Source: Rhodocyclaceae bacterium (GTDB lineage: Bacteria > Pseudomonadota > Gammaproteobacteria > Burkholderiales > Usitatibacteraceae). Taken from it: DNA of 37,142 bases. The notes under the pieces are model-generated. The model was given only the letters and a program-made list of their open reading frames with translations. It searched no databases and had not been told where the DNA came from. Position numbers and translations under genes: made by a program. Position 1 is the first letter of the stretch, and each line of letters begins with the position of its first letter. Positions 9,670 through 21,180 of this stretch are shown here, piece by piece. The stretch covers positions 1 through 37,142 of the forward strand of contig JADCIX010000015.1 in assembly GCA_020247545.1 (NCBI GenBank), in the 5' to 3' direction.

Positions 9670-10737
9670 TTACACACCCCTAGCACTGGCGCGGTGTACC
9701 GCGTTAACGAGCGCTTCAACATGAGCGGGATCGGTAAATTGCGAGATTCCGTGCCCCAAGTTAAAGACATGACCGTTGGCATCTCCGTCCGAGGCGTATT
9801 CCCGCAAAACTCGGCGCGCTTCCTGTTCGATGATCGCCGGCGGCGCAAACAGCGTCGACGGATCCAGATTGCCTTGTAGAGCCACTTTGCTGCCCACCCG
9901 TCGCTTGGCGTCGGCGAGATCAATCGTCCAATCGCAGGCTAAGGCGTCGGCCCCGCAATCAACCATGGATTCGAGCCATAACCCGCCGCCCTTGGTGAAG
10001 AAAATTCGCGGTACCACACGGTTGTCCGCGGTCCGTTTTAGGCCGGCCATGATCTCTTGAACGTACTTAAGGGAAAACTCTTTGTAGGCGGCGTGTGCAA
10101 GCATGCCGCCCCAAGTATCGAACAGCATCACGGCCTGCGCGCCAGCGTCGATTTGTGCGTTCAGGTAGGCGATTACGCTTTGCGTGTTCTTTCTGAGAAT
10201 GTCGTGCAACAGGTCGGGACGCTGGAACAACATGGTTTTAGTCAGGCGGAAGTCATCCGATCCGCCGCCCTCAATCATGTAACAGGCAAGGGTGAACGGA
10301 CTGCCGGAAAACCCGATCAGCGGCACCCGGCCATCCAGCGTTTTGCGAATCTGTGAGACCGCGTCGAAGACGTACTGCAGGGACAACATATCCGCCATCG
10401 GCAAGCGTGCGACATCGTCTTCGTGGCGAATTGGACGTTTAAACTTTGGACCCTCACCCTCCGCAAAGTACAGACCCAGACCCATCGCGTCCGGGATGGT
10501 CAAGATGTCCGAAAAGAGAATTGCTGCATCCAGCGGAAACCGATCAAGCGGCTGGATCGTGACTTCGGTGCAGTAGTCTGGATTCTTTGCGAGCCCTAAA
10601 AAGCTGCCTGCCTTTTTACGCGTCGCGTTGTATTCAGGAAGATACCGTCCGGCCTGACGCATGATCCAGATCGGCGTGTAGGGGGTGGGCTCGCGCATCA
10701 AGGCACGCAGAAAGACGTCGTTTTTGAGTGTGGACAT
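9670..10737 (-). CDS. hemE: Uroporphyrinogen decarboxylase
   Basis: Cytosolic heme-pathway enzyme, 355 aa, that decarboxylates the four acetate side chains of uroporphyrinogen III to give coproporphyrinogen III. Both family signatures are present: [15 protein letters not shown] near the N-terminus (about 23–37) and [16 protein letters not shown] (about 143–158). The invariant Asp of the active site is in [13 protein letters not shown]. The length matches the family. The ATG at 10737 begins [13 protein letters not shown], a normal start for the family. The gltD terminator lies just upstream, so hemE must have its own promoter in the 70-bp gap or depend on read-through. Confidence 0.97.
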   Translation of the reverse strand: MSTLKNDVFLRALMREPTPYTPIWIMRQAGRYLPEYNATRKKAGSFLGLAKNPDYCTEVTIQPLDRFPLDAAILFSDILTIPDAMGLGLYFAEGEGPKFKRPIRHEDDVARLPMADMLSLQYVFDAVSQIRKTLDGRVPLIGFSGSPFTLACYMIEGGGSDDFRLTKTMLFQRPDLLHDILRKNTQSVIAYLNAQIDAGAQAVMLFDTWGGMLAHAAYKEFSLKYVQEIMAGLKRTADNRVVPRIFFTKGGGLWLESMVDCGADALACDWTIDLADAKRRVGSKVALQGNLDPSTLFAPPAIIEQEARRVLREYASDGDANGHVFNLGHGISQFTDPAHVEALVNAVHRASARGV

Positions 10738-10752
10738 GGCAGAAATAAAAAA

Positions 10753-10774
10753 GGCGCGACCGAATGGCCGCGCC
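10753..10774 (-). terminator. Intrinsic terminator of gltB–gltD
   Basis: On the minus strand GGCGCGGCC and GGTCGCGCC form a near-perfect stem around ATTC, followed by TTTTTTATTT. It sits about 30 nt after the gltD stop and before the hemE start. Confidence 0.85.
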
Positions 10775-10805
10775 CCTGCATTATGTCACCGGCAGGCGAA
10801 AATCT

Positions 10806-12269
10806 TCAGCGCGGTAAATCGGATGTGCCCATCAGGTATTCGTCAACCGAGCGGGCACATTGGCGTCCTTCGCGAATTGCCCAAACGACTAATGACTGGC
10901 CCCTGCGCATGTCGCCCGCGGCGAAGACCTTGGGATTTGTCGTCTGGTAGGCCATCGTGCCTTCCGTGGCGGCCTTGACGTTCTGCCGCTGATCCTTTTC
11001 TACCCCGAGCGCCGCAAATTGTTCGAGCAGGCCCGTCTGTGTCGGCGCAACAAAACCCATCGCCAGCAAGACGAGATCTGCCTTCATCTCAAACTCAGAG
11101 CCGGGTACTTCCTGCATCCGCATTTGACCCCCCTGGTCTTTCCACTCGACCCGCGCCGCAATTAGCTTTTCAACCTTGCCATTGCTACCCTCAAACCGCT
11201 TTGTCGCCACGGACCAATCACGTTCGCAGCCTTCTTCGTGTGACGACGAGGTGCGAAGCTTTACCGGCCAGTACGGCCACACCAGCGGTTTGATTTCTTC
11301 CTCAGGTGGCATCGGCATCAATTCGAATTGGGCAATCGAAGCGGCACCATGACGGTTCGACGTGCCAACGCAGTCGCTACCGGTATCACCGCCACCGATG
11401 ACCACCACATGTTTACCGGTGGCCATTGTCTGGTTAGCTATTTTGTCCCCCGCAACAACTTTGTTCTGCTGCGGCAAAAAATCCATTGCGAAATGAATCC
11501 CGTCGAGATCACGACCCGGCACCGGCAGGTCGCGTGGCTGTTCGGCACCACCCGCAAGAACGACGGCGTCGAAATCTGCCATTAACACCGAGGCAGGTGT
11601 CGAGTTTGCCAAACTCGCACCGATATGTTGGCTGACCCTAAATTGCACGCCCTCGGCTTGCATTTGCGCGACACGCCGGTCAATGTGTGACTTCTCCATT
11701 TTGAAGTCAGGGATGCCGTACCTGAGTAGGCCGCCGATACGGTCATTCTTTTCAAATACGATGACGTCGTGGCCGACGCGCGCAAGCTGCTGGGCGGCGG
11801 CGAGTCCCGCCGGGCCGGAACCAACAATTGCCACGCGCTTGCCGGTCTTGCGTTTGGGCGGCTGCGGCACGACCCATCCCATCTCCCAACCTTTATCGAT
11901 GATCGCGTGCTCGATAGATTTGATGCCAACCGCGTCATCATTGATGTTTAGCGTACAGGACGCTTCGCAGGGTGCCGGACAAACACGACCGGTGAATTCC
12001 GGAAAGTTATTGGTCGAGTGTAGGGTGGTGAGTGCTTCTTGCCAATTCTGGCGGAACACCAAATCATTAAAGTCGGGAATGATATTGTTAACCGGGCAGC
12101 CTGACTGACAAAACGGGATGCCGCAGTCCATACAACGAGCCCCCTGTGTCTTGGCTTCTTCGTCCGACAGATGCAGGACAAATTCTTTGAAGTTTTTGAC
12201 ACGTTCGGTTGTGGGGAGCGCAGGCTCGCTGAGCCGGTCAAATTCTTTGAAACCCGTGATTTTTCCCAT
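10806..12269 (-). CDS. gltD: Glutamate synthase (NADPH) small subunit
   Basis: Beta subunit of glutamate synthase, 487 aa, which passes electrons from NADPH through FAD and Fe-S clusters to the large subunit. N-terminal cysteines Cys46, Cys49, Cys54 and Cys58 ([13 protein letters not shown]) and a second set in CPAPCEASC ligate the 4Fe-4S clusters. [13 protein letters not shown] is the FAD dinucleotide fold and GGGDTGSDC the NADPH fold. [20 protein letters not shown] near the C-terminus completes the family pattern. The frame opens at 12305, but the conserved family N-terminus [10 protein letters not shown] begins at 12269. It follows gltB by 80 nt on the same strand. Confidence 0.96.
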   Translation of the reverse strand: MGKITGFKEFDRLSEPALPTTERVKNFKEFVLHLSDEEAKTQGARCMDCGIPFCQSGCPVNNIIPDFNDLVFRQNWQEALTTLHSTNNFPEFTGRVCPAPCEASCTLNINDDAVGIKSIEHAIIDKGWEMGWVVPQPPKRKTGKRVAIVGSGPAGLAAAQQLARVGHDVIVFEKNDRIGGLLRYGIPDFKMEKSHIDRRVAQMQAEGVQFRVSQHIGASLANSTPASVLMADFDAVVLAGGAEQPRDLPVPGRDLDGIHFAMDFLPQQNKVVAGDKIANQTMATGKHVVVIGGGDTGSDCVGTSNRHGAASIAQFELMPMPPEEEIKPLVWPYWPVKLRTSSSHEEGCERDWSVATKRFEGSNGKVEKLIAARVEWKDQGGQMRMQEVPGSEFEMKADLVLLAMGFVAPTQTGLLEQFAALGVEKDQRQNVKAATEGTMAYQTTNPKVFAAGDMRRGQSLVVWAIREGRQCARSVDEYLMGTSDLPR

Positions 12270-12349
12270 TTGCGATTTTCCGTGTTTGTCGGGTGTCACG
12301 ATCAACTCAGCATCAGATTAGATGCCGAGTAAACGTGGTGTTGTTCGGA

Positions 12350-15300
12350 TTAAGCGGCTTTTTGTGTAAGTGATGATTTTTTAGCAGCCAGTTCCTTCAA
12401 GGCGCGCCGATACTCAGTCGGCATTACCTTGACGAACTTCGGCAGCCACACCGCCCAGTTGGCGAGAATGGTTTTTGCACGCTCACTGCCGGTATAACGC
12501 GCATGGTGTTCGATGAGCGACATAAGGATGTCGATGTCGGCGCGCCCAAGATGACTTTCCGGCGACGCTTTGTCTGCCACAGCCTCGAGACCGACCATTG
12601 CCATATTGCAACGTTTGTCGAACTGGCCGTCTTCGTCAAGCACGTATGCCACACCACCGGACATGCCGGCGGCAAAGTTGCGACCGGTTGCACCAAGTAC
12701 CACGACGGTGCCGCCGGTCATGTACTCACAACCGTGATCCCCCGTGCCCTCCACCACAGCAGAGGCACCTGAGTTGCGGACACAAAACCGCTCTCCCGCC
12801 ACACCGCGGAAATACGCTTCACCAGCTGTGGCACCGTACATCACCGTGTTACCTACAATAATGTTTTCGGTCGGGTCGCCTTTGAACCCGGCATTCGGCC
12901 TGACAACAATCTTTCCGCCACTCAGCCCTTTGCCGACATAGTCATTGGCTTGGCCGGTCAAGTCGAGTGTGACGCCGTTTGCCAAGAACGCACCAAAACT
13001 CTGGCCCGCCGTGCCGGTTAGCTTCACGGTGATCGTGTCGTCCGTCAGTCCATCATGCCCAAAACGTCTGGCCACATCTCCGGACAGCATTGCACCCACG
13101 GTGCGGTTTAAGTTACGTACTGTTGTATTGATCACAACCTTCTCTTGCTTCTCCAGCGCGGGTTTGGCTTCTGCAATCAACTGATTATCGAGAGCACCGT
13201 CCAAGCCATGATCCTGCGTTTCGTTATGCAGACGGGCTACCTCTTTGGGCATCGCCGGCATATGGAAAATTCGCGAAAAATCGAGCCCTTTGGCCTTCCA
13301 ATGGCTAATCCCTTTTGCCGTATCAAGGAGGTCGGCGCGACCAATCAGCTCATTGAACGAACGGACACCAAGACTTGCCATGATCTCGCGTGCCTCTTCC
13401 GCGACAAAAAAGAAATAATTCACCACGTGTTCGGGCTGGCCGGAGAATTTCTTACGCAAATCAGGATCTTGTGTTGCGACTCCGACTGGGCAGGTATTGA
13501 GATGACACTTTCGCATCATGATGCAGCCTTCAACCACCAGCGGCGCGGTTGCAAATCCGAATTCGTCTGCGCCCAGCAGGGCACCAATAACGACGTCACG
13601 GCCTGTCTTTAATTGTCCGTCAACCTGTACCGCGATACGGCCTCGCAAGCGGTTCAGTACCAAAGTTTGTTGCGTTTCGGCTAAGCCTAACTCCCAAGGT
13701 GTGCCGGCATGCTTGATAGACGAAACGGGTGAGGCGCCCGTGCCGCCGTCATGACCGGCGATGGTGACGTGGTCTGCCTTCGCCTTCGCCACACCGGCTG
13801 CAACCGTGCCAACACCAACTTCGGAGACAAGCTTTACGGAAATGGAAGCAGCTGAATTTGCATTCTTCAAGTCGTGAATTAGTTGCGCCAGGTCCTCGAT
13901 GGAATAGATGTCATGGTGAGGCGGCGGGGAAATGAGCTCCACACCCGGGGTCGAGAAGCGCAGCTTGCCGATGTATTCGGATACCTTGTGTCCGGGAAGT
14001 TGCCCGCCTTCACCGGGCTTGGCACCCTGGGCCATCTTGATTTGAATCTGATCCGCAGATTGCAGGTATTCCGCAGTGACACCAAATCGTGCCGAGGCGA
14101 CCTGCTTGATTTTGGACCTTAATGAGTCCCCCTTGTACAGGGGGATATCCGCGACAACGGCATCGCCGAGCTTGCTCTTGAGTGTTTCGCCGTCCTTCTG
14201 GATTGAGATGGAGCGCTTGGGGTCTTCACCGCCCTCGCCGGTGTTTGACTTTCCGCCAATGCGGTTCATGGCTAAGGCGAGCGTTGCATGTGCTTCTGTC
14301 GAGATCGATCCCAGTGACATCGCACCAGTCGCGAATCGTTTGACAATTTCCTTTGCAGGCTCAACTTCATCAAGAGGAATTGCCGGGCCTAGCGGTTTCA
14401 ACTCAAACAAACCCCGCAGCGTCATATGGCGCTTGGTTTGGTCGTTGATGATCTTCGCGTATTCCTTATAGGTGTCGTAGGAATTCTTTCGTGTCGAATG
14501 TTGTAGCTTCGCAATGGCCTCCGGTGTCCACATGTGCTCTTCGCCTCGTACACGGAAGGCATATTCGCCGCCGGCGTCCAGCTGGGTACGCAGCACTGGG
14601 TCGTCGCCGAATGCTTTGGTATGCAAGCGCATCGCCTCTTCCGCGATTTCGAAGATGCCGATGCCTTCGACATTCGATGCGGTGCCGGTGAAGTATTGGT
14701 TGACGAAAGCCGACGACAGTCCGACCGCTTCAAAAATCTGCGCGCCGCAGTAGCTTTGGTAGGTCGAGATGCCCATCTTGGACATTACCTTAAGCAGGCC
14801 CTTTGATACTGCTCTGATGTATTTTTTTTCAGCTTCGTGTTTGTCGTAATCGCCGAGGTAGTCGTTCAGGTTATGCAGCGTTTCCAACGCGAGGTAGGGG
14901 TGAACCGCAGCAGCACCGTAGCCACCCAGCAGGGCAAAGTGGTGCACCTCACGCGCTGAGCCGGTTTCAACGACCAGCCCGGTGGAAGTACGCAATCCTT
15001 TGCGCACGAGATGCTGGTGAATGCCGGCGACAGCGAGTAATGCGGGAATCGCGACGCGTTCTGCGTTGACCAGTCGATCCGTGACAATCATGAGATTGAA
15101 TCCCAGCCGAATTGCGTCTTCCGCGTGCGCACACAGACTCGCCATCGCCGCTTCGATGCCTTCTGGTCCCCATGCCGCCGGGTAGGTAATGTCAAGCTCT
15201 TCGCTGCGAAGGTAACCGCCGGTAAACAAATCGATGTGGCGGATTTTTTCCATATCTGAAGTGGTCAGCACCGGCTGGGGCACCTCCAGCCAGCGCCCGG

Positions 15301-16990
15301 GGTCGGTATGGTGGATGTCGAGGAGATTCGGGCGCGGGCCGATGGTGATCGCGGTGGACATCACCAACTCTTCGCGGATCGGATCAATCGGTGGATTCGT
15401 GACCTGTGCAAATAGCTGCTTGAAATAGTGGTACAGATTGCGCGGCTTATCCGACATCACCGCGAGCGGAGAATCGTTGCCCATTGAACCTGTGGGCTCA
15501 ATACCGTTTTGCGCCATTGGCACCAAGATCACCTTGAGATCTTCTTGCGAATAACCGAACGCTTGTTGTCGATCCAACAGGCTCACGGAAGACGGAACGG
15601 CGGGTGCCGGCTCTGGCAGATCGTCAAGTCGAATGCGCGCCTGTCTCACCCATTCGCGGTAGGGTTTCGCTGTGGCAAGCTCGCGCTTCAGCTCGTTGTC
15701 GTCGATGACCTTGCCGCGTTCGATGTCAACCAAGAACATCTTGCCCGGCTGCAACCGCCACTTCTTGACAATTTTTTCTTCTGGAATATCGAGCACCCCG
15801 GCCTCGGATGCGAGCACTACCATATCATCGTCGGTCAGGATGTAGCGGGCGGGGCGCAGTCCGTTGCGATCCAATGTGGCACCGATCTGACGACCGTCGG
15901 TAAAGGCCATCGCGGCAGGGCCGTCCCACGCTTCCATCAGTGTTGCGTGATATTCGTAGAATGCCTTGCGATCCTCATCCATCAATTTGTGGCCGCTCCA
16001 CGCCTCGGGGATCATCATCATCATGGCGTGGGCCAATGAGTAACCGCCCATCACCAGCATTTCTAGGCAATTGTCGAAGGACGCGGAATCAGATTGGCCG
16101 TCATAAATCAACGGCCAGATTTTTTTCAGGTCATCCTTTAGGATCGGTGAGGCAATCGCCTGCTGGCGCGCCCGGATCCAATTGACGTTGCCACGCAGGG
16201 TATTGATCTCGCCATTATGCGCAACCATACGAAACGGATGCGCCAAGTCCCAAGTTGGGAAGGTGTTGGTCGAGAAGCGCTGGTGGACAAGTGCGAGCGC
16301 GGTGACCATTGTCGGATCCAGCAGGTCGGTGTAGTACTTGCCAACTTGGTCTGCCAGCAGCATGCCCTTGTATACAACGGTGCGTGTTGAGCATGACGGT
16401 ACATAGAACTCTTTGCCATGGCGTAAGTTGAGTGCCTGAACGGCGTGGCCGGAACGTTTGCGAATGATGTAGAGCTTTCGTTCCAAATCATCTTGCGACA
16501 TTTCACTTGTGCCGCGGCCAATCAAGACTTGGCGAATCACCGGCTCGACGGCGATGGTCGCCTGTGACAGGCCCTCGTTATTGGTAGGGACGTCGCGCCA
16601 CCCCAACAACAATTGTCCCTCGGCTTGGATTGCCCGTTCGATTTCCTGTTCACAGGCCATGCGTGAGGCTGGCTCTTGCGGCAGAAAGACCATCCCCACG
16701 CCGTACTGTCCAACTGCCGGTAGGGTAATGCCTTGTTTTCCGCAAACCCGTCGCATGTGTACATCGGGCAATTGAATGAGAATACCTGCGCCGTCGCCGA
16801 GCAGTGGGTCATATCCCGTCGCGCCGCGATGCGAAAGATTGTCGAGAATCTTCAAGCCCTGTGCAACTAAGGAGTGGGATTTATTCCCCTTGATGTTGGC
16901 GATGAACCCCACCCCGCAGGCGTCGTGTTCATGGTGAGGGTGGTAAAGCCCTTGAGCGGGCGGAGAGGAGTGGACTTGTTGGTGAGGCAT
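12350..16990 (-). CDS. gltB: Glutamate synthase large subunit
   Basis: Alpha subunit of glutamate synthase, 1546 aa, that makes two glutamates from glutamine and 2-oxoglutarate. A 24-residue propeptide is followed by Cys25 (CGVGFIA), the N-terminal nucleophile of the class II amidotransferase domain (about 25–430). A central linking domain and an FMN-binding synthase domain follow. The 3Fe-4S cysteines are in [15 protein letters not shown] (about 1155–1169), and a C-terminal beta-helix domain rich in Gly motifs ([32 protein letters not shown]) closes the protein. GGAG lies 10 nt before the ATG. First gene of gltBD, ending at the terminator at 10753–10774. Confidence 0.98.
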   Translation of the reverse strand: MPHQQVHSSPPAQGLYHPHHEHDACGVGFIANIKGNKSHSLVAQGLKILDNLSHRGATGYDPLLGDGAGILIQLPDVHMRRVCGKQGITLPAVGQYGVGMVFLPQEPASRMACEQEIERAIQAEGQLLLGWRDVPTNNEGLSQATIAVEPVIRQVLIGRGTSEMSQDDLERKLYIIRKRSGHAVQALNLRHGKEFYVPSCSTRTVVYKGMLLADQVGKYYTDLLDPTMVTALALVHQRFSTNTFPTWDLAHPFRMVAHNGEINTLRGNVNWIRARQQAIASPILKDDLKKIWPLIYDGQSDSASFDNCLEMLVMGGYSLAHAMMMMIPEAWSGHKLMDEDRKAFYEYHATLMEAWDGPAAMAFTDGRQIGATLDRNGLRPARYILTDDDMVVLASEAGVLDIPEEKIVKKWRLQPGKMFLVDIERGKVIDDNELKRELATAKPYREWVRQARIRLDDLPEPAPAVPSSVSLLDRQQAFGYSQEDLKVILVPMAQNGIEPTGSMGNDSPLAVMSDKPRNLYHYFKQLFAQVTNPPIDPIREELVMSTAITIGPRPNLLDIHHTDPGRWLEVPQPVLTTSDMEKIRHIDLFTGGYLRSEELDITYPAAWGPEGIEAAMASLCAHAEDAIRLGFNLMIVTDRLVNAERVAIPALLAVAGIHQHLVRKGLRTSTGLVVETGSAREVHHFALLGGYGAAAVHPYLALETLHNLNDYLGDYDKHEAEKKYIRAVSKGLLKVMSKMGISTYQSYCGAQIFEAVGLSSAFVNQYFTGTASNVEGIGIFEIAEEAMRLHTKAFGDDPVLRTQLDAGGEYAFRVRGEEHMWTPEAIAKLQHSTRKNSYDTYKEYAKIINDQTKRHMTLRGLFELKPLGPAIPLDEVEPAKEIVKRFATGAMSLGSISTEAHATLALAMNRIGGKSNTGEGGEDPKRSISIQKDGETLKSKLGDAVVADIPLYKGDSLRSKIKQVASARFGVTAEYLQSADQIQIKMAQGAKPGEGGQLPGHKVSEYIGKLRFSTPGVELISPPPHHDIYSIEDLAQLIHDLKNANSAASISVKLVSEVGVGTVAAGVAKAKADHVTIAGHDGGTGASPVSSIKHAGTPWELGLAETQQTLVLNRLRGRIAVQVDGQLKTGRDVVIGALLGADEFGFATAPLVVEGCIMMRKCHLNTCPVGVATQDPDLRKKFSGQPEHVVNYFFFVAEEAREIMASLGVRSFNELIGRADLLDTAKGISHWKAKGLDFSRIFHMPAMPKEVARLHNETQDHGLDGALDNQLIAEAKPALEKQEKVVINTTVRNLNRTVGAMLSGDVARRFGHDGLTDDTITVKLTGTAGQSFGAFLANGVTLDLTGQANDYVGKGLSGGKIVVRPNAGFKGDPTENIIVGNTVMYGATAGEAYFRGVAGERFCVRNSGASAVVEGTGDHGCEYMTGGTVVVLGATGRNFAAGMSGGVAYVLDEDGQFDKRCNMAMVGLEAVADKASPESHLGRADIDILMSLIEHHARYTGSERAKTILANWAVWLPKFVKVMPTEYRRALKELAAKKSSLTQKAA

Positions 16991-17489
16991 GAGAAAAATT
17001 CTCCGATTCTGACATTGCGGGTCAAGCCGCTCGGGCGCGTGAAGGTACGGTTACGCGAAAACCAAAGGGCTGATGTAACTGGTGTCCATATTGAGTCGGC
17101 TTGTGGCCGAAAACCAGTGATGCCGGGGAATTGCGCCAAGGTTGTGTGGCACGCGGGGCAGCTGGAGCAAGATAGACTGCGCATCATAGCGCCCAAATTG
17201 GTGCGCCGCAATAATGCAGGCACCCGAGGCATCCAAAGAATCGAGTTGATGGCGCGGTTTGGTGCGCCAAGCCGTCTCGGCACGGCAACTGCGGCGCAAC
17301 TGTTCTGGTCACAAAATATGGGCATAATCGCTTGCATGTAAGTAAAAGTTGCGCTTTAATAAACCGAGGTAACTTCATAATTTTGAAGAAAATTGCATAC
17401 GAACTCCCAAGGTCTAGCGTTGCGTGGTTGGTTGGGGCTTCGGTTGATGCAAGTTTCTTTCTGAATCGATGACAAGCGAGGGATACGCT
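16991..17489. other. Divergent intergenic region between gltB and the Ig-repeat lipoprotein
   Basis: About 500 bp that must carry the leftward gltB promoter and the rightward lipoprotein promoter. GC-rich up to about 17,300 and AT-rich from about 17,310 to 17,400. Frames open on both strands (for example 16,874–17,341 plus) are mirror frames or lack recognisable sequence, so I call no gene. No RNA family or strong promoter pair was recognised. Confidence 0.4.
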
Positions 17490-20012
17490 GTGGCTAATCA
17501 AATTTACACTGGTACCGCGAACGACAGCATCCACGGGCTTACGTGGCGGCAACGTGGTTTGATCGTTTTGCTCATCCCGCTATTGTCTGCACTGCTGTCC
17601 GCCTGCGGTGGTGGCGGTGTATCGGGCAGCACCGGCTCAGGTGGCACTGGGCCGAGCACCGGCACTCCGACGTTGACGCTTACTCTAACCGACCCAACCA
17701 CTAACGCGGCTGTCACCACCGTTGCGCCTGGTAAACCCGCAAAAGTGAGCGCGACGTTCAGAACCGGCACCAACGCGCCTATCGCTGGCGCAGTCGTCAC
17801 TTTTCGCACCGATAATACCCTTGGCTCTTTTGTGCCCACAAACGCTACTGCCGTGACTGACGCGACGGGCGTCGCCTCGGTGCTCCTATACCCTTCGACC
17901 GCTGCGGGTGCCGCAACCGTGACTGGTAGCACACAGACCGTTGTCGCGGGGAGTGCTTCGACGACGGCCATCACCGGCTCAGTGGCTTTTACGGCCACCC
18001 CAGCGCCGGCCATCGCAGTCGGGTTATTTGACCCGGGAACCGGGGCCGTACGGACCTCCATCAGCGCGGGTAGTCCAGCGCGCGTGACAGCAACTTTGCG
18101 TCAGAATACCGGCGCACCCGCATCGGGTGTGGTCGTCACCTTCGCAACCGACACCAGCCTCGGTGTTTTCTCACCCGCATCTGGGACCGCGTTGACCGAC
18201 GCAAATGGCGTGGCCAGCGTGCTGCTGAACGCGGCCAGCTTGACCGCGTCCGGCGCAGGGGTGGTAACCGCAAGCGGTCAAATTGGTAGTGGCTCAACTG
18301 CTTCAGCAGTGAGTGGCTCAGTCGGATACTCGACTGGCGCAGTCAATATCAGCCTCTCGCCGATCACCCTTGGCACTAGCAATCTCTCAGCGTTCGGAAC
18401 CACCAGCGTTAGCGTCACGGTTGACACCGGCGGAGTTGCAACCTCGACCCCGTTTACTGTCACGTTTACCTCACCATGCGCATCTAATGGTAAAGCGGCG
18501 TTGAGTTCGCCCGTTTCCACCGTCAACGGCGTCGCGACGGCGTCGTATCGCGATATTGGCTGCGCGGCGAGCGATGTCGTCACGGCAACCCTTACGGGTC
18601 TCGCGATTTCCCGCTCGGCGACCATCAACGTGGGAGCATCCGGCGTCGGCTCCATACAGTATGTATCAGCCACGCCGACATCGATCTCGTTGCGCGGCAC
18701 CGGTGGTTTGGGGCGGCAAGAAACCTCGCAAGTCTCTTTCCGCGTCGTTGATGTTGGCGGGAATCCACTAGGTGGACGCACCGTCAACTTCAGTTTGAAC
18801 ACAACGGTGGGCGGCATTTCGCTCAGCTCAACGCAAGCCACCTCTGACCCTTCCACCGGCCTCGTTGTGACGAACGTGCAGGCCGGCACCGTTAGCACGC
18901 CGGTACGGGTGACGGCGTCGACCAACACCGGATCGCAGACCCTCACGACGCAGTCCGATCAGTTAACCATTACAACGGGCATCCCGGCGCAGGACAGTTT
19001 TTCGCTTTCAATCTCGACCTTCAACATTGAAGGGGGGAATGTTGACGGCGTCACCACACAGGTGACCGTTCGTATGGCCGACCATTTTAAGAATCCCGTC
19101 CCTGACGGAACGGCGGTCACTTTTACCGCTGAGGGCGGCTCGATTGTTGGCTCCTGCGTCACGACAAATGGCGTCTGTACGGTGCCGTTTACCAGTCAAG
19201 CGTTAAGACCTGACAACCGCCGCGTCACCGTGCTTGCGTACGCGGTGGGAGAAGAGGGTTTCACCGATTTGAACGGCAACGGCTGGTTTGACTTGAGCCC
19301 AACCAGTGAGCTCATTGACTCAAACGGTAAATCGACGGACATCGGCGAGGCGTTTGTGGACTTCAACGAAAACGGCATACGCGACGCCAACGAACCGTTC
19401 ATCGATTTCAATAATAACGGCATCTTTGACGGCCCAGACGGTAAGTACAGCGGCGTGCTTTGCGATGAAACCGTTTCGGGAAGAAGCTCTCCCGGTTCCT
19501 GTGCCACAACCAAAACACTGCACGTTAGGGGAAGCGGGGTGGTGGTGCTTTCAGGCTCAATACCCGTGTTTACCTTGACGGCCTCCTCAACCACGCCAGC
19601 CGGCGGGATCCAGCTTCCCACCTGCGTCAACGGTACACCATTTGTAAACTCCCCCGTCTCTTTTCGGCTTGACATCACGGATGAATGGGGCAACGCAATG
19701 CCGGCGGGCACTACCATTGCCCTTGCCACCTCCAACGGTACATTGACCTCCCTGCCCCTTTCGTTTGTTGTGCCGAACACAACTGCCTGCGCCAACCCCG
19801 GCACTGGCAATTGCCCGTCTTCCGCTCCTCAGCTTCTTCGGAGTGGCTTCGGCTCTTTCTTCGGAACAATCATAAGCGATGCGACACAGTCTCTCGCTAC
19901 CGCAGCCCCGCCACTGCAGTGCTCCAACACACGTAACTCGGGTCAGTTAACCGTTACGGTAACCACGCCGCGCGGTAGCGTGACCACAGTTGCCTACGGG
20001 GTGAGCGACTAA
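17490..20012 (+). CDS. Ig-like (Big_1/invasin-type) repeat lipoprotein
   Basis: Predicted outer-membrane or surface lipoprotein of about 840 aa. A basic stretch (WRQRG) and hydrophobic segment lead to a lipobox LSAC with Cys39, followed by a Gly/Ser/Thr linker. At least four Ig-like repeats of about 90–100 aa follow, each with a pattern like PAKVSATFRT…GAVVTFRTD…GVASVLL; this A/G-x-V-V-T-F and DxxGxAxVxL pattern is the Big_1 (invasin/intimin) fold. Around residues 592–650 three Asp/Asn-rich loops (DLNGNGWFD, DFNENGIRD, DFNNNGIFD) look like calcium-binding EF-hand or dockerin-type loops inserted between Ig domains. GTG at 17490 has GAGGGA upstream; ATG at 17469 is an alternative with no ribosome site. 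A role in adhesion or the envelope is likely, but the ligand is unknown. Confidence 0.8.
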   Translation: MANQIYTGTANDSIHGLTWRQRGLIVLLIPLLSALLSACGGGGVSGSTGSGGTGPSTGTPTLTLTLTDPTTNAAVTTVAPGKPAKVSATFRTGTNAPIAGAVVTFRTDNTLGSFVPTNATAVTDATGVASVLLYPSTAAGAATVTGSTQTVVAGSASTTAITGSVAFTATPAPAIAVGLFDPGTGAVRTSISAGSPARVTATLRQNTGAPASGVVVTFATDTSLGVFSPASGTALTDANGVASVLLNAASLTASGAGVVTASGQIGSGSTASAVSGSVGYSTGAVNISLSPITLGTSNLSAFGTTSVSVTVDTGGVATSTPFTVTFTSPCASNGKAALSSPVSTVNGVATASYRDIGCAASDVVTATLTGLAISRSATINVGASGVGSIQYVSATPTSISLRGTGGLGRQETSQVSFRVVDVGGNPLGGRTVNFSLNTTVGGISLSSTQATSDPSTGLVVTNVQAGTVSTPVRVTASTNTGSQTLTTQSDQLTITTGIPAQDSFSLSISTFNIEGGNVDGVTTQVTVRMADHFKNPVPDGTAVTFTAEGGSIVGSCVTTNGVCTVPFTSQALRPDNRRVTVLAYAVGEEGFTDLNGNGWFDLSPTSELIDSNGKSTDIGEAFVDFNENGIRDANEPFIDFNNNGIFDGPDGKYSGVLCDETVSGRSSPGSCATTKTLHVRGSGVVVLSGSIPVFTLTASSTTPAGGIQLPTCVNGTPFVNSPVSFRLDITDEWGNAMPAGTTIALATSNGTLTSLPLSFVVPNTTACANPGTGNCPSSAPQLLRSGFGSFFGTIISDATQSLATAAPPLQCSNTRNSGQLTVTVTTPRGSVTTVAYGVSD

Positions 20013-20035
20013 ACGCCATTGCGTGAACAAGTAAC

Positions 20036-20062
20036 AACGGGCACTTCGGTGCCCGTTGCGCT
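20036..20062 (+). terminator. UUCG-loop terminator
   Basis: AACGGGCAC and GTGCCCGTT form a perfect 9-bp stem capped by the extra-stable TTCG tetraloop, followed by GCGCTTTT. It lies 23 nt after the lipoprotein stop and before the sugar-transferase start. Confidence 0.8.
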
Positions 20063-20085
20063 TTTGGGCAAGAACAAAGGTTTCG

Positions 20086-21180
20086 ATGACTGAAGTCCTT
20101 CTACCGGCGTTTATCACAGCGTGTTTGGCGGCGACGCTGGGCACTTGGTTGATACTTCGCAGCCGCTTGGCCATGCAAGCGCTGGATCGGGTCGATAAAC
20201 CAAACGCGATGCACGCGGTGGCCGTTCCCCGAATCGGCGGACTGTCGTTGATGGTGGCAGCCGCGCTAAGTTATTTGATTTTGACAAATGTCATAGCAAT
20301 GCCGCCCCTATTGGCAACGATCTTTTTGGTTGCGTTGACACTTTCGGCATTGTCCTTGATAGACGACCTGCGCGGACTAACGCCGATTGTTCGGCTGCTC
20401 GCGCATTTGGCTGCAGCCTTGATTGTGGTGGCTTTCAGTAGCCAAGCGGTCTTACCCAGCAATCAAGTCGTCCCCGGCACCAGTCTGATCTCCGTTACGC
20501 TGGCCGTCATCGCGGTTGCGTGGATGACCAATCTGTACAATTTTATGGATGGCGCTAACGGCCTTGCCGGACTGATGGGTATGATTGGTTTTGCCGCGAT
20601 GGCGTGGGTGGCCGCAGACCATGCCCAACTAGAACTGGCGCGGCTGAGTATGGTGATCGCAGGCGCGTGCAGTGGTTTTTTGTTTTTTAACTTTCCCCGA
20701 CCACGCGTGTTTTTGGGCGATGTCGGCTCGATCCCGCTAGGTTTTCTCGCCGCTACCCTCGGCATCTTCGGTTATCAACAAAACGTTTGGACCTGGGCCT
20801 TCCCGGTCCTCGTATTCAGCCCGTTTATCGTCGATGCCACCGTTACCCTCGCAAAACGCATCGCTCGTCGCGAGCGTATTTGGGAGGCGCACCGGCAACA
20901 TTATTATCATCGATTGATCTTGGATCTTGGCTGGTCGCACACCCATACGGCGGCAGTGTATGTAGCGCTGATGGTGGCTACTTCCGGATACAGTTTGGCG
21001 CTGCTCCGTGCGCCTTCGGATAGCGGGATTCCGTTACTTGGAAGCGCGAGCATTACCCAGAAACTGGTGCCTTGGGTGGTAACATATGCACTAATTCTTG
21101 TCTCATTAGAGTGGCGGCTGCAACGGGAACACCAAAGAAGAAAAAACGTGCCTGAAGAAAAAAAACAAGGAGCGAAATGA
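20086..21180 (+). CDS. WecA/MraY-family undecaprenyl-phosphate sugar-1-phosphate transferase
   Basis: Multi-pass inner-membrane enzyme of 364 aa that moves a sugar-1-phosphate from a UDP-sugar to undecaprenyl phosphate, the first step of an O-antigen or exopolysaccharide unit. Family motifs appear in order: DKPNAMHAVAVPRIGG, the Mg-binding LIDDLRGL, NLYNFMDGANGLAGL, FLGDVGSIPLGF, and the cytoplasmic His motif HRQHYYHRL. About ten hydrophobic helices are visible. The frame opens at a TTG inside the upstream terminator; the ATG at 20086 with AAAGG just before is the better start. Its stop overlaps the next gene by ATGA, so the two are translationally coupled. Which UDP-HexNAc is used cannot be read from the sequence. 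Confidence 0.9.
   Translation: MTEVLLPAFITACLAATLGTWLILRSRLAMQALDRVDKPNAMHAVAVPRIGGLSLMVAAALSYLILTNVIAMPPLLATIFLVALTLSALSLIDDLRGLTPIVRLLAHLAAALIVVAFSSQAVLPSNQVVPGTSLISVTLAVIAVAWMTNLYNFMDGANGLAGLMGMIGFAAMAWVAADHAQLELARLSMVIAGACSGFLFFNFPRPRVFLGDVGSIPLGFLAATLGIFGYQQNVWTWAFPVLVFSPFIVDATVTLAKRIARRERIWEAHRQHYYHRLILDLGWSHTHTAAVYVALMVATSGYSLALLRAPSDSGIPLLGSASITQKLVPWVVTYALILVSLEWRLQREHQRRKNVPEEKKQGAK

Noticed and set aside
15509-16039. 176-codon plus-strand frame inside gltB
   Set aside because: It is antisense to a fully conserved gltB and shows no protein family.
16874-17341. 155-codon plus-strand open frame near the gltB start
   Set aside because: Its first part is the mirror of the gltB N-terminus and the rest has no recognisable sequence; gltB is certain on the other strand.
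17504-18946. Long minus-strand open frames opposite the Ig-repeat gene
   Set aside because: They arise from the Thr/Val/Gly-rich repeat codons of the plus-strand gene; their Val/Pro/Thr-rich products have no signal or family.
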